Origin: a virus
Length of the DNA stretch: 41,248 nt
IMG/VR virus record: IMGVR_UViG_3300042478_002451
Location: 1 to 41,248 of that record
Reading direction: 5' to 3' (one strand)
Below, in pieces: positions 24,001-31,901 of the stretch (positions within the stretch are counted from its first letter, which is position 1; the number at the start of each line of letters is the position of its first letter). Both the position numbers and the translations under genes were made by a program. The notes beneath the pieces were generated by a model. It did not search any database, had not been told where the DNA came from, and saw only the letters and a program-made list of their open reading frames with translations.

Positions 24001-24367
24001 CATCGGCCACAACGCCTGGGACGGCATCACGACTGGCGTCATCGGACCGGGCGGCAAGCTGAACGCTCCAGTGGACAATATCGTCCGTAACGGCAGCTAC
24101 TCGTTCTTGCTGTACCAAAGCGGCGGTGGCGTGGTGCGAACGACAGCAACAGTCAGCAATGGCGTTGCACCGTCACTGGCATCCCGCGAAGGGCATCTGT
24201 ACGTTCTTGGTACCAAAGTAAAAACCCGCCGCGTCTACCGCGTCAATGAAGTCCAGATGGACGAAGAGGGCGAAGTGACCATCCGTGGCACGATTTTTCC
24301 TTGTGATGCCAGCGACAACTCCTTGATCGCAGATTTCTCAGACAACCTCTTTACTATCCAACGCTAG
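21023..24367 (+). CDS. Central tail tip protein with fused hydrophobic (gpI-like) segment (gpJ-like)
   Basis: A 1114-residue tail-tip protein. Near the N-terminus is a membrane-like stretch (IVLAVVGVLFQVAAVLLTP, about residues 52-71), as in lambda gpI, so an I-like part may be fused to a J-like body. The body has FGFNSVQELGKYGDTVPLVY at about 95-115, then long beta-rich domains, and ends in VNEVQMDEEGEVTIRGTIF. It follows the L- and K-like genes, the place of the host-contacting tip protein. The portion around 21500-22700 has less GC-rich codons than the ends. A promoter-like box follows the stop. Confidence 0.85.
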   Translation: MTRKLLPYEHDLIAALGVTKEEYLDFLAIQQSYSDPKEGTVFDIRNDPVTVSIVLAVVGVLFQVAAVLLTPRPEIPSISAGGGGERQTREQRFSPRFGFNSVQELGKYGDTVPLVYTDRSSSGNPNGGVRVSGSLLWSAVRSYGSNQLLQMLLLLTGGAITRIDPLKSAFGQTVITDLIAQNKWIYFNDNATGRLHWADELNAASNSDPTKYGSANDNPYRLQPAITNTRVDGFSQAYSPSSSNVFGGYSPVPLNVNTYLRNEAGDKGAQNIEITATSWPSALAAVPVGRTLQLRFKSTANPPTGTAFADDLVRSAMDTRRTLASVFDDAGIFKLGSARYRINRIAGTTTDEGDFVVDLVCIEAGRAPSLPYSYDEVSDTAADYKNQPDYISTKRAVDALLQQDRRDSSSGASLSGLPSGQQFVVSTASDLLRSGQIWTVASRTGYGGYARGAPMIITVRYYSFVRNLTETEKATLRQFIELQSLATVGSDDLFYLKAITRVEEASYTTVSPCNIADIAIKAQVYRRISGRQQSYGSERRAGYAISDNGIQQRVSMFLMHYRVAGGNWSTVPGIFAVRRAAEQDNFIYIKFNGGSTPQNWQFRLEPVTDPLAEIAKHSFMRQANGLVRYFYLQNSGNAAPLDLGSGRALYFTGFIQNSQRSGLPPLNDSPNGTNEWDWYSLDADTQLQTSFERGPELGITAVSEQLTQNFTSALYSNLALIGFNVFSGKSLQDMRSFSAFVTGGKPVRRIRTSGNDERGNAWGSATYRYYPTNPDGPTSFAPDIFLDTILDTQDGIGNYAKINGIDIRQLAITKRFCDANNLYMDALIADRQNWRSFWASNAPFSLLEFARIGGRETLIPSIPYNQTTGAIQRQIQVSALFNQGNILEDSYKEEFLDYDSNVQDIIATIIYRSLDSNGTFAVNRSITIQRKDTNPANAILQSFDVSAFVTNEAQAILFGKLMCNTRRYVRSAIEFKTFPTTSPISPGAYIYVDIGHNAWDGITTGVIGPGGKLNAPVDNIVRNGSYSFLLYQSGGGVVRTTATVSNGVAPSLASREGHLYVLGTKVKTRRVYRVNEVQMDEEGEVTIRGTIFPCDASDNSLIADFSDNLFTIQR

Positions 24368-24370
24368 ACT
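24365..24370 (+). promoter_or_regulatory. -10-like box TAGACT
   Basis: ACGCTAGACTGATCC overlaps the stop codon of the tip gene (TAG 24365) and lies 23 bases before ATG 24394. Confidence 0.55.
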
Positions 24371-24393
24371 GATCCCATCAAGCTACGCCTGTC

Positions 24394-24888
24394 ATGGCCT
24401 TCTTCACCGGGCGCACTGGTGCGTTGTACCTCACCACTGCTGGTTCCGGTGCCGTGACGCCGTCCAGCACTCAGCAAGCCCTTAAGCTCCGCGACTGGTC
24501 CCTCGAAACCAGCCTGGAACTGCTAGAAACTACCACCGTCGACACAGCCGTCAAAAGCTATACCCCTGGAGCTGTCAGCTCGACCGGCAGCGCCACCGTC
24601 CTGTACTACCGCCGCGAAGGCACCACCAGCACCGAGCCCGGCGTTCAGTTCGATCAGTTTCTGAACAAGCTGATGAAAACAACGTCAGCAGGCGTCACTG
24701 AGTCTGATCGCGTTGGCATCATCCTCCGCGTCGGCCAAACGCCTGGATCCAGCGGCGATATCAAAGACGACATCGCCTTCAACGCTTACATCACGAGCGC
24801 TTCGATGCAGGTCTCCACCGGTGAGCTGACCTCAGTGGCGATCCAGTTCACCGTCGACGGACCTTTCCGCGAACTCGTTGACGCATGA
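24394..24888 (+). CDS. Tail tube-like protein, second copy
   Basis: A 164-residue protein starting MAFFTGRTGALYLTTAG, very like the GTSGALYYKPAG start of the major tail tube protein at 15123. It also has LKLRDWSLETSLELLETTTV (compare VRDWSFEISRAEIDVTTIG) and ends with FNAYITSASMQVSTGELTSV (compare FNAVLTSASLNINPDDAQSV). The long insertion of the major protein is missing. It could form a cap or ring at the tail tip, or a distal tube segment. It starts a new unit and overlaps the next gene by 4 bases. Confidence 0.75.
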   Translation: MAFFTGRTGALYLTTAGSGAVTPSSTQQALKLRDWSLETSLELLETTTVDTAVKSYTPGAVSSTGSATVLYYRREGTTSTEPGVQFDQFLNKLMKTTSAGVTESDRVGIILRVGQTPGSSGDIKDDIAFNAYITSASMQVSTGELTSVAIQFTVDGPFRELVDA

Positions 24889-25757
24889 CGTACTTCCTAG
24901 GGCAGTACGGCAAGGTCAAACTTCGCCGTAAGGCGGCTGGCACATTCGTCAGCTCAGTTCTGCCTGCAGATGTCAACACCGTCCTAAATCGCGTTGGTTT
25001 TGAGGGCTCGGTTGAAAACCTGCTGACCGGAGATCAACTGGTCATAACCACCACAGACGCCCGAGGTCTCGACTTCCTACCCAGCTCCACCTGGCCCGAC
25101 GGCGGTGGCGCAACACTCAACGAGGTCGTTGCCTACATCAACGTCAATGCGATTGGCGGTGTCCGCCTTTTTGAAACCTTCAGCGCTGCCATCAACAACG
25201 ACCGCAGCGTCGAGTACCCAGTCGAATCCTTTGCCGGCAGTGCGATCGAGATCTCTGTGCAGATCTACGGTTCCGTGGAGCGCGTCCTTGGTGATGTCCG
25301 AGGCTTCAGCTTCAACACCGACCGCGAGTCGCTGGAAACCACAACTATGTCCGACCGCTTCAAGCGGATGTATTCGGCTGGCCTGATCAGTGGCTCCGGC
25401 TCGATTGACTGCATTTTCAACGCCACCAACAGCGGCCTAGTCGAAAACTCCTTATTGATGCTGCAACTCATTAACCGCACGGACATCGGCAGCGAGTTTG
25501 ACTGTTACCTCCAACTCACCGAAGACGAAAACTACCCTGGCGTCCAAGACATCTACTACGAGTTCCAGGCGATGGTCACACGCACTGGAATCGAAGTCAC
25601 CACAGACCAAACCATCAACTGCGCTATCGACTTTGTTACCACAGGCGAGATCAAGCTCTTGATTGGTGAACCCTCGGGCTACATCCTCAAGGAAGACACC
25701 GACCGTTTGCGCCTGCAGCAAAACCTTGACTTCCTCCTCACTGAAGTCACCGACTAA
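24885..25757 (+). CDS. Tail tube-like protein, third and divergent copy
   Basis: A 290-residue protein. GDVRGFSFNTDRESLETTTM, then GSGSIDCIF, match the RDWSxExSxExLETTT core shared by the genes at 15123 and 24394. It begins MTYFLGQYGKVKLRRKA, similar to the tube start, followed by an inserted domain (about residues 25-125), and a longer C-terminus with IGEPSGYILKEDTDRLRLQQ. It may be a tail-tip ring or adaptor for the fibres encoded next. The relation is from residue patterns read by eye. Confidence 0.65.
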   Translation: MTYFLGQYGKVKLRRKAAGTFVSSVLPADVNTVLNRVGFEGSVENLLTGDQLVITTTDARGLDFLPSSTWPDGGGATLNEVVAYINVNAIGGVRLFETFSAAINNDRSVEYPVESFAGSAIEISVQIYGSVERVLGDVRGFSFNTDRESLETTTMSDRFKRMYSAGLISGSGSIDCIFNATNSGLVENSLLMLQLINRTDIGSEFDCYLQLTEDENYPGVQDIYYEFQAMVTRTGIEVTTDQTINCAIDFVTTGEIKLLIGEPSGYILKEDTDRLRLQQNLDFLLTEVTD

Positions 25758-25760
25758 ACT
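25755..25760 (+). promoter_or_regulatory. -10-like box TAAACT
   Basis: ACTAAACTGCTAG overlaps the stop codon of the preceding gene and lies 33 bases before ATG 25794. Confidence 0.45.
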
Positions 25761-25793
25761 GCTAGAAGACTTTGCTGTAGCCGGAGCTGGCGC

Positions 25794-28016
25794 ATGGCTG
25801 ACCAGAGAATTACGCAGCTAACCCAGCTCTCCGAGGCTGACGTCGCGGCGATTGACGTCCTGCCCATCGTAGACATCTCGGCCAGCGAAACCAAGAAAGT
25901 CACCGCCAAGGACCTTTTTGAGGCTGGTGCCACCCTGGCTGACAGCTCCAGCATCGACCTTGTCAAGCTTAACCAGAGCAGCGTCACCAAACTCGGCACC
26001 ACCGCACTGGCCGACGACGCAATCACCGCCGCCAAACTGGCTGACGATTCCAGCATCCACTACGGCCCGACCGCTCCAGTTTCGGATAATTTCGAGGGCC
26101 GAGGCCATCTCGACAGCGCCACCAGCTATCTCAGCATCTGGGACGGCAGCGCCTTCCAGCAGGTCATCGCCCCGACTGCCGGCATCGAGGACCTAGCAGT
26201 CACGACCGGCAAACTTGCCGACAACGCAGTCACCACCGCCAAGGTCGACGCACTGGGCCTTGATACCGCAGCCCTGGCTGACAGCGCAGTCACAACCGCC
26301 AAAATTGCCGACGACGCAGTCACAGTCGACAAAATCGGCGCTGGCGCTGTCGATACAACCGCCCTTGCCAGCGACGCTGTCACCACCATCAAGGTGGCCG
26401 ACGACGCGATCACCTACACCAAGATCCAAAACGTCAGCGACACCGACAAGCTGCTGGGTCGCTCCAGCGCTGGCGCCGGTGATGTCGAAGAAATTGCCTG
26501 CACCAGTGCCGGCCGCGCTCTACTGGATGACGCCGACGCCGCCGCCCAGCGGACCACGCTGGGGCTTGGCACCCTGGCCACCCAGGATGGCACCTTCAGC
26601 GGCACCCACTCCGGCACCACCAGTGGCACCAACACCGGCGACCAAACCATCACCCTGACCGGTGATGTAACTGGCACAGGCACCGGCAGCTTCGCCGCGA
26701 GCATCGCGACTGACGCGGTGACCACCGCCAAGATCGCCACTGGCGCAGTCACCACCGACGAACTCGGAGCCGCCTCCGTCACCGGTCCCAAACTGGCCGC
26801 TGACTCCAGCACCGTTGTGAGCGGCAACGCCCCCAGCGGCAGCGGCGACTTCGAGGGCCAAGGCTGGATCAACACCAACACCGGCCTCAACTACGTGTGG
26901 ACTGGTGCTGCCTGGCAGCAAGTCGCTGCCCTGCAGACCATTACCTTCAGCGACACCACCCCGCTGACGTTCTCAGTCACAAAACCCGACAACTTCAGCG
27001 CCACGATCACAACTACCCTCGACACCCAAACCGCTGGCACTGTATTTGCTGGTCCAACTACTGGATCAGCCGCAAGTCCAACCTTCCGCGCCCTAGCTGC
27101 AACCGACCTTCCAATTGCCGTCAGCGGCACCAATGGCGCAGTCCAACCCGGCACAGGTCTGACCGTCACCGGCGCTGGCGTACTGAATCACACCAACAGC
27201 GCTGCTACCGGCACCTTCACCAAAGTCACGATCGACGCCCAAGGTCACGTCACCACAGGCGCCACGCTGAACGCAGCCGACATCCCCAGCCTCGATGCCA
27301 GCAAGATCACCACTGGCACGTTCAATTCGGCGTTTCTCTCTGAAAACAGCGTCACCGCCCAGCAGCTTGCTGACTATGGCATTGCACAAGTCAGCGAGAC
27401 TGCGCCAACACCTGAGTTTGCCGGCCAGTGGTGGATCAACCCTTCCGACCGCTCGGCCTACATCTGGGTTGGTACTGTCGCACCAACACCAAACGGTTAC
27501 TGGCTGCTGGTCGGTTACGGCAGCCCGACTCAGCTCAACCTGCGCTTTGGCGGCACCTACAACGCAACCAGCAACACCGTCGTCTCACTGAACCAGTACG
27601 GCGTCGAGGCTGGTCTGGTCATTGGTCAAGCGTTGACCGCGCCCAACCCGCAAAACAACGGTGTCTATCTGATCGTCACGACAGCTGGCACCGGCACAAC
27701 ACCTGCGCCTGTTGCTTCACTGGCCGCCGGCGACTGGGTTCTCAGCCAAGGCACCGGCGCCAACTGGACAAAAATCGCCGTTGTGTCTGGTGCGACTGGC
27801 ACCTTCAACGACTACGACATCCTGTCCGACGGCACGTACTTCACGCCGGACATGACCGGTGTGACGGACGTCCGCGACGCCCTCGTTCTGCTCTGGGGCC
27901 GCGCCCAGATTGCAACCACCTCCCAGATCGGCGTCGTGCTGGAGTCCACGGAGGTGCTGGTTGACAACAGCACCGGCGAAATGACCATCGGCGTGGTGGA
28001 CGATGGCACCTACTGA
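25794..28016 (+). CDS. Tail fibre protein with AVTTAKIADD-type repeats
   Basis: A 740-residue fibre. The N-terminal 40 residues (MADQRITQLTQLSEADVAA, then LPIVDISASETKKVT) are an attachment head seen in many phage fibres. Residues about 130-220 hold repeats of the form NAVTTAKVD / SAVTTAKIAD / DAVTVDKIG. A Gly/Thr-rich shaft follows (GTHSGTTSGTNTGDQTITL), then QGWINTNTGLNYVWTG, and further domains ending in LVDNSTGEMTIGVVDDGTY. It should reach from the tail tip to the cell surface. The stop overlaps the next ATG by one base. Confidence 0.88.
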   Translation: MADQRITQLTQLSEADVAAIDVLPIVDISASETKKVTAKDLFEAGATLADSSSIDLVKLNQSSVTKLGTTALADDAITAAKLADDSSIHYGPTAPVSDNFEGRGHLDSATSYLSIWDGSAFQQVIAPTAGIEDLAVTTGKLADNAVTTAKVDALGLDTAALADSAVTTAKIADDAVTVDKIGAGAVDTTALASDAVTTIKVADDAITYTKIQNVSDTDKLLGRSSAGAGDVEEIACTSAGRALLDDADAAAQRTTLGLGTLATQDGTFSGTHSGTTSGTNTGDQTITLTGDVTGTGTGSFAASIATDAVTTAKIATGAVTTDELGAASVTGPKLAADSSTVVSGNAPSGSGDFEGQGWINTNTGLNYVWTGAAWQQVAALQTITFSDTTPLTFSVTKPDNFSATITTTLDTQTAGTVFAGPTTGSAASPTFRALAATDLPIAVSGTNGAVQPGTGLTVTGAGVLNHTNSAATGTFTKVTIDAQGHVTTGATLNAADIPSLDASKITTGTFNSAFLSENSVTAQQLADYGIAQVSETAPTPEFAGQWWINPSDRSAYIWVGTVAPTPNGYWLLVGYGSPTQLNLRFGGTYNATSNTVVSLNQYGVEAGLVIGQALTAPNPQNNGVYLIVTTAGTGTTPAPVASLAAGDWVLSQGTGANWTKIAVVSGATGTFNDYDILSDGTYFTPDMTGVTDVRDALVLLWGRAQIATTSQIGVVLESTEVLVDNSTGEMTIGVVDDGTY
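26205..26420 (+). repeat. Degenerate tandem repeat encoding AVTTAKIADD-type units
   Basis: About six units around GCAGTCACAACCGCCAAA recur through this stretch and code for the fibre repeats. Unit lengths vary with the protein, so the pattern is protein-level. Confidence 0.7.
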
Positions 28017-28186
28017 TGACGCACCGCACTGAAACTTTTGTCTACAGCGCCGAAAACGTTCCAATCGGCGGTCAGCCTGGTGATGTGTTGCTCAAGGTGC
28101 AAAATGCCAACTACTACACCGCTTGGCGCGACTTCACCTACGTCTTTGAAACCTACGATGTAGTTCTTGACGACGGCGAATACTAG
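28016..28186 (+). CDS. Small fibre-associated protein
   Basis: A 56-residue protein (MTHRTETFVYSAENVPIGGQ, then PGDVLLKVQNANYYTAW, ending acidic). ATG 28016 shares one base with the stop of the fibre gene, so it should be co-translated. Its stop TAG is part of the TAGACT box for the next gene. It might help attach or fold the fibre, but the function is unknown. Confidence 0.7.
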   Translation: MTHRTETFVYSAENVPIGGQPGDVLLKVQNANYYTAWRDFTYVFETYDVVLDDGEY

Positions 28187-28189
28187 ACT
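28184..28189 (+). promoter_or_regulatory. -10-like box TAGACT
   Basis: ATACTAGACTGGTGC lies 35 bases before ATG 28225, which also has AGGAG and AAGGGA upstream. Confidence 0.5.
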
Positions 28190-28224
28190 GGTGCGGTAAT
28201 CCCCGTCCGTCAGGAGTTAAGGGA

Positions 28225-30573
28225 ATGGCATCCACGCATAAAAGCCTCCGCAGCAGCACTGCCGACAAGCGCCCCACAACGGCAATTGCGGATGGCCAAA
28301 TTGCGCTGAATACCAATGCCACCAGCCCTGGCCTGTTCTTCAAGGACAGCACTGGCGCGAGCATCATCAAAGTCGGCCCTGTCCATGTTGGCTCGACTGC
28401 ACCAAACGTCAGCCCGGCAGTTGGCGGCAGCAGCGGCAACAGCACCGGCGAAGTCTGGCTCGACAACTCCCTGACCCCAGTCGGCGTCAAGATCTGGAAC
28501 GGCAGCGCTTGGGTTAATGCCACCCCGGCCGGCAGTACCACCGTCCAAGGTCTGCTGGAACTTGCCACTGATGCCGAAACCCAAGCCGGCAGCGATACTG
28601 CTCGCGCTGTAACGCCCGCCAGCCTGCAGTCGAAAGTCAGCGATAGCACCAGCACCACCAGCTCAACCACGATTGCCAGCAGCACGGCAGTCAAGAGCGC
28701 TTATGACCTGGCGACCGCTGCAGTGCCAGCATCCGGCGGCACCGTTACCGGCAACCTGGAGATCGGCAACACTGGCAGCCTGAGTTTTGAAGGCGCCACC
28801 GCCGACGGCTTCGAGACCACCATCGCCGTCACGGATCCAACCGCTGACCGCACGATCACGCTACCGGACACCACCGGCACCGTCGTCACCACCGGCGACA
28901 CCGGTACCGTCACTAGCACAATGATCCTTGACGGGACCATCGTCAACGGAGACATCAACGCATCAGCCGCCATTGCCCATAGCAAACTGGCCAATATCAC
29001 CGCTGGATCGGTGCTGCTCGGTAATGCCACCAACGTCCCGACCGCCACTGCACTGACCGGTGACGTAACCGTCAACAGCAGCGGCGTTACGGCTATCAGC
29101 AGCGGCGTGATCGTCAACGCTGATGTCAACGCTTCGGCTGCCATCGCTGGCACCAAGATCAGCCCCGACTTTGGCAGTCAGACCATTACCACCACTGGCG
29201 TAGTTAGTGCCGCCCTTGGCGCTGCGGCCACACCTAGCATTAGCTTCACTGGCGACCTGAATACCGGCATCTATAGCCCCGGCGCCGACCAAGTAGCCAT
29301 CTCAACTAATGGCGCTGGGCGGTTGTTTGTTGATGCGAGTGGGGGCATCTCCATAGGCGCATCATCCACTCCTGGTGCTCTCCTTGGAGTCACCAGGGGA
29401 GCTGCATCGCTTTTAGATCTACATAGAACAGGTGTTGCCGGCGAGGCGCGGCTTAATTTTTACAACGATAATAGCGCGTCAGCGGCAACAGTTGCAGGAC
29501 GCATTGCAGGCTTGCTAACGACTACAACGGCGGGCTCTGAGTCAGGAGCCTTGCTGTTTGTAACTAATAATTCCGGAACCGTTGGCGAACGTGCCCGCAT
29601 CACAGCCGAAGGCCGCTTAGGTCTGGGGACTAGTAGCCCTGCTGAATTGCTACATGTGAGTGGTGGCAATATACGATTTGGCTCTACAGGTTTCATTGGC
29701 GAAGATAGTTCCGTTTCGCCAGCGCTCATTAGCATAGGCGTAAATCCTGGATCTACATATACTGTTACAAGAGATATTCAATTTCTTGCCAATCCAGGTA
29801 GTGCTTCTTCTAGTGTTTTAATGACAATTAAAGGCCAAACAGGCCGAGTAGGGATTGGCACTGCTGCGCCCAGCACAAAACTAGACATCCGCGAAGATTC
29901 TGCTGGAAGCGTTGTATCACTGCTCAAATTAAATAACAATGCCGCGATTGCAAGCGGCAAAGGAGTAAAGATTGAATTCGGCCTTTCCGATAACTCGAAT
30001 GCTAGTGCTCGTGGATATATTGAAAATGTCCTAGACGGTTCCAATGGAACGTATATGGCTTTTGGCGTCAACGATGGCGCAACAGGAACTTTTGAAGCTA
30101 TCAGAATTGACCGGAATCGACGCCTGTTAGTTGGCACGTCTTCTGCGTCCGGCAATTCGCTTTTTCAGGTAGAAGGGAATATTCAACACGAAGGAGCCAT
30201 CTATTCGTATGCGTCTAAGTCATGGTCTACGGCGGCAGCGGCAGCCTTGTTTGATGTCAAGATGTCTCCTGGACATTGCGGCGCAGTCCTCAACTGGATA
30301 ATGGTCGATGCTTCGGCCCCAAACGGAGTCAGGACCGGCACTTTGACGATTGCTGTTAGAGGATCAGGTAATACCAAAATCGGAGTGGTTGTTGGCCAAG
30401 TTGACGGAGCGGTTGTCACAAGCGGCACAGTCTCAACGCTTACTTGGTCTGCTGCGATCAGCTCAAACGAAGTGCGACTTACTGCAACGCCAAGCACAGA
30501 CAGCGGAACAGCAACTGTTTATCTATGGGGATCCAGCCCGTTCTTCACAAGTGATGGAATCACCGCGCTCTAA
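28225..30573 (+). CDS. Second tail fibre / receptor-binding protein
   Basis: A 782-residue fibre. Residues 1-95 (MASTHKSLRSSTADKRPTTA, then IADGQIALNTNATSPGLFFK) form an attachment domain common in cyanophage fibres. TVQGLLELATDAETQAGSDT at about 112 is a phage-fibre repeat. A shaft with KLANITAGSVLLGNATNVP follows. From about residue 355 the style changes to GIYSPGADQVAISTNGAGRL, then RARITAEGRLGLGTSSP and similar blocks. From base 29300 on, codons become clearly less GC-rich, suggesting an acquired C-terminal receptor-binding part. No intramolecular chaperone motif was seen. Confidence 0.85.
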   Translation: MASTHKSLRSSTADKRPTTAIADGQIALNTNATSPGLFFKDSTGASIIKVGPVHVGSTAPNVSPAVGGSSGNSTGEVWLDNSLTPVGVKIWNGSAWVNATPAGSTTVQGLLELATDAETQAGSDTARAVTPASLQSKVSDSTSTTSSTTIASSTAVKSAYDLATAAVPASGGTVTGNLEIGNTGSLSFEGATADGFETTIAVTDPTADRTITLPDTTGTVVTTGDTGTVTSTMILDGTIVNGDINASAAIAHSKLANITAGSVLLGNATNVPTATALTGDVTVNSSGVTAISSGVIVNADVNASAAIAGTKISPDFGSQTITTTGVVSAALGAAATPSISFTGDLNTGIYSPGADQVAISTNGAGRLFVDASGGISIGASSTPGALLGVTRGAASLLDLHRTGVAGEARLNFYNDNSASAATVAGRIAGLLTTTTAGSESGALLFVTNNSGTVGERARITAEGRLGLGTSSPAELLHVSGGNIRFGSTGFIGEDSSVSPALISIGVNPGSTYTVTRDIQFLANPGSASSSVLMTIKGQTGRVGIGTAAPSTKLDIREDSAGSVVSLLKLNNNAAIASGKGVKIEFGLSDNSNASARGYIENVLDGSNGTYMAFGVNDGATGTFEAIRIDRNRRLLVGTSSASGNSLFQVEGNIQHEGAIYSYASKSWSTAAAAALFDVKMSPGHCGAVLNWIMVDASAPNGVRTGTLTIAVRGSGNTKIGVVVGQVDGAVVTSGTVSTLTWSAAISSNEVRLTATPSTDSGTATVYLWGSSPFFTSDGITAL

Positions 30574-30620
30574 ACTGTAACGCTTGAGCCCTCTTAACCC
30601 TACTCACTAGACACCCGTCC

Positions 30621-30626
30621 TAAACT
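30621..30626 (+). promoter_or_regulatory. -10-like box TAAACT
   Basis: CGTCCTAAACTCCTACC lies 21 bases before ATG 30648. Another TAAACTG is at 30571, overlapping the fibre stop codon. Confidence 0.5.
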
Positions 30627-30647
30627 CCTACCATCACCCATCAACTC

Positions 30648-30953
30648 ATGGCCACCACCTTTACTTGGCACATCGCCAACCTAGAGCGCGAGACCGCCGA
30701 CGGTTTTGTGATGACCGCCCACTACACTGTCACTGCCGAAGACGGCACCTACAGCAGCGGTGCATACGGATCGCTGGGCTTTGAGCGCCCCGACAAGCTG
30801 ATCCCGTTTGCTGACCTGACCGAAGAGCTGGTGATCGGCTGGGTCAAGGATGCCTTTGGCGCTGAGAAGGTAACCGAGATTGAAGCCGCCCTGCAGGCGC
30901 AGCTTGACGAGCAGCACCATCCCAGCAAGGCAAGCGGAACGCCGTGGCAGTAA
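30648..30953 (+). CDS. Small unknown phage protein (DUF7936-like)
   Basis: A 101-residue protein, beginning FTWHIANLERETADGFVMTA and continuing with HYTVTAEDGTYSSGAYGSLG, a two-part pattern I recall from small cyanophage proteins near fibre genes. The second half is helical (VIGWVKDAFGAEKVTEIEAA). It probably belongs to the virion or fibre-assembly set. No membrane segment or catalytic motif. Confidence 0.8.
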   Translation: MATTFTWHIANLERETADGFVMTAHYTVTAEDGTYSSGAYGSLGFERPDKLIPFADLTEELVIGWVKDAFGAEKVTEIEAALQAQLDEQHHPSKASGTPWQ

Positions 30954-31081
30954 AGGCAAAGGCCGGCGCCGCGCGGATCGAGCACCAGCCCGGTCCGCCA
31001 AAAACTACCCGTCAAGGGTATGGGCAACGTAGCCGTCCCCGACGCAGAGGTAAGAAACCTTTGCGCGGGCAGGGTCGCTAA
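30944..31081 (+). CDS. Small very basic cyanophage-type protein
   Basis: A 45-residue protein with GTG start at 30944, overlapping the preceding stop by 10 bases. It reads MAVKAKAGAARIEHQPGPPK, then TTRQG and an Arg/Lys-rich end with GKKPLRGQGR. I recognise the KAKAG...RIEHQPGPPKxTRQG pattern and the RGQG end from tiny proteins of cyanophages. It is rich in Arg and Lys and might bind nucleic acid. Its function is unknown. Confidence 0.8.
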   Translation: MAVKAKAGAARIEHQPGPPKTTRQGYGQRSRPRRRGKKPLRGQGR

Positions 31082-31090
31082 ACTGATTAC

Positions 31091-31339
31091 ATGATCGAGG
31101 TCATCGCTGCTATTGCTGGAGCGTCGATCTCCGTTGCCGCGATGGGCGCGATGGGCTTTAGCCGTCGCAACGATGAAGCACGTGAAGCTGTAATCAGACT
31201 GACCGCTGCCGTGGAGCATATTGCCACCCAGTTAGAGGTGCTGCATACGGACATCAAGGAGGACCGTAAGGAAACTTTTTCACGTCTTAATGGCGTGGAG
31301 CAGCGAGTAACTATGCTTGAAGCGCGTCCCCGTTGCTGA
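31091..31339 (+). CDS. Small membrane-anchored coiled-coil protein
   Basis: An 82-residue protein. Residues 1-22 are hydrophobic with small residues (MIEVIAAIAGASISVAAMGA), followed by basic SRRNDE and then a coiled coil (AVIRLTAAVEHIATQLEVLH, then DRKETFSRLNGVEQRVTML). One membrane helix plus a coiled coil near the lysin suggests a lysis-cassette membrane protein (holin-like or a spanin-like accessory). A TAAACTGAT box overlaps the stop of the preceding gene only 6 bases before the ATG, so a leaderless transcript is possible. Confidence 0.65.
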   Translation: MIEVIAAIAGASISVAAMGAMGFSRRNDEAREAVIRLTAAVEHIATQLEVLHTDIKEDRKETFSRLNGVEQRVTMLEARPRC

Positions 31340-31345
31340 AGACTC

Positions 31346-31534
31346 GTGAGCGGCGTCGTCGATTCCCGTGACATCGGACAAGGATTTACGATCGACCGCC
31401 TTGAAAACGACTGGGGCAACACCTATTACCGCGTCTGCCGTAACAGCATGTGCCGTTACTGCGAAGACGAATATGTAGCCTACATGTACGCCCAAAACTG
31501 GGGCTGGCTACCAGAAAGCCACCTACCTAGCTGA
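31346..31534 (+). CDS. Small unknown protein with CRNSMCRYC motif
   Basis: A 62-residue protein, GTG start at 31346, 6 bases after the upstream stop. It contains YYRVCRNSMCRYCEDEYVAY, with three cysteines spaced as in a small metal site, and ends with WGWLPESHLPS. I do not know its function. Its end overlaps the oppositely oriented HNH gene by 8 bases. Confidence 0.6.
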   Translation: MSGVVDSRDIGQGFTIDRLENDWGNTYYRVCRNSMCRYCEDEYVAYMYAQNWGWLPESHLPS

Positions 31535-31832
31535 TCCACCAGCTAACCGCATCTTCTAGATGCGGCTCCCAAAAATCTTGCGCTCTAAACCATTCTTTCC
31601 ACTCATTACTGGACTTTTTTGTATTACAAGAAAAACAACATGCAACCAAATTACTTAAGTTTGTCTCACCACCTTTTGACTTGGGACGCACGTGATCAAG
31701 CGTTCCATTCTTGCCCAGATGTTCCCTGCAATACGCACATCTGTAATCCCAGCCCTTAAGGATTTGTTCACGAAACCGTGCCTTGGCCTCGCGTTTACTC
31801 ACAAAGCCGTGGTGCTCGTCGATGTAGTCCAC
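31527..31832 (-). CDS. HNH endonuclease
   Basis: A 101-residue HNH nuclease. WDYRCAYCREHLGKNGTLDHV gives CxxC and the DH of the catalytic site, RPKSKGGETNLSNLV contains the N, and ACCFSCNTKKSS gives the second CxxC. So it is a zinc-stabilised HNH (His-Asn type). It runs against its neighbours, as expected for a mobile gene inserted in the lysis region. The start is GTG 31832. A CCGCATC/GATGCGG hairpin lies inside its 3' end (31547-31565). Confidence 0.9.
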   Translation of the reverse strand: MDYIDEHHGFVSKREAKARFREQILKGWDYRCAYCREHLGKNGTLDHVRPKSKGGETNLSNLVACCFSCNTKKSSNEWKEWFRAQDFWEPHLEDAVSWWIS

Positions 31833-31901
31833 TTGGGGCTTCGACTAGCTAAACGGTAGCGAGGAAAACAGCACAGACGGGCTACTTAGCATACCTAGCG
31901 C

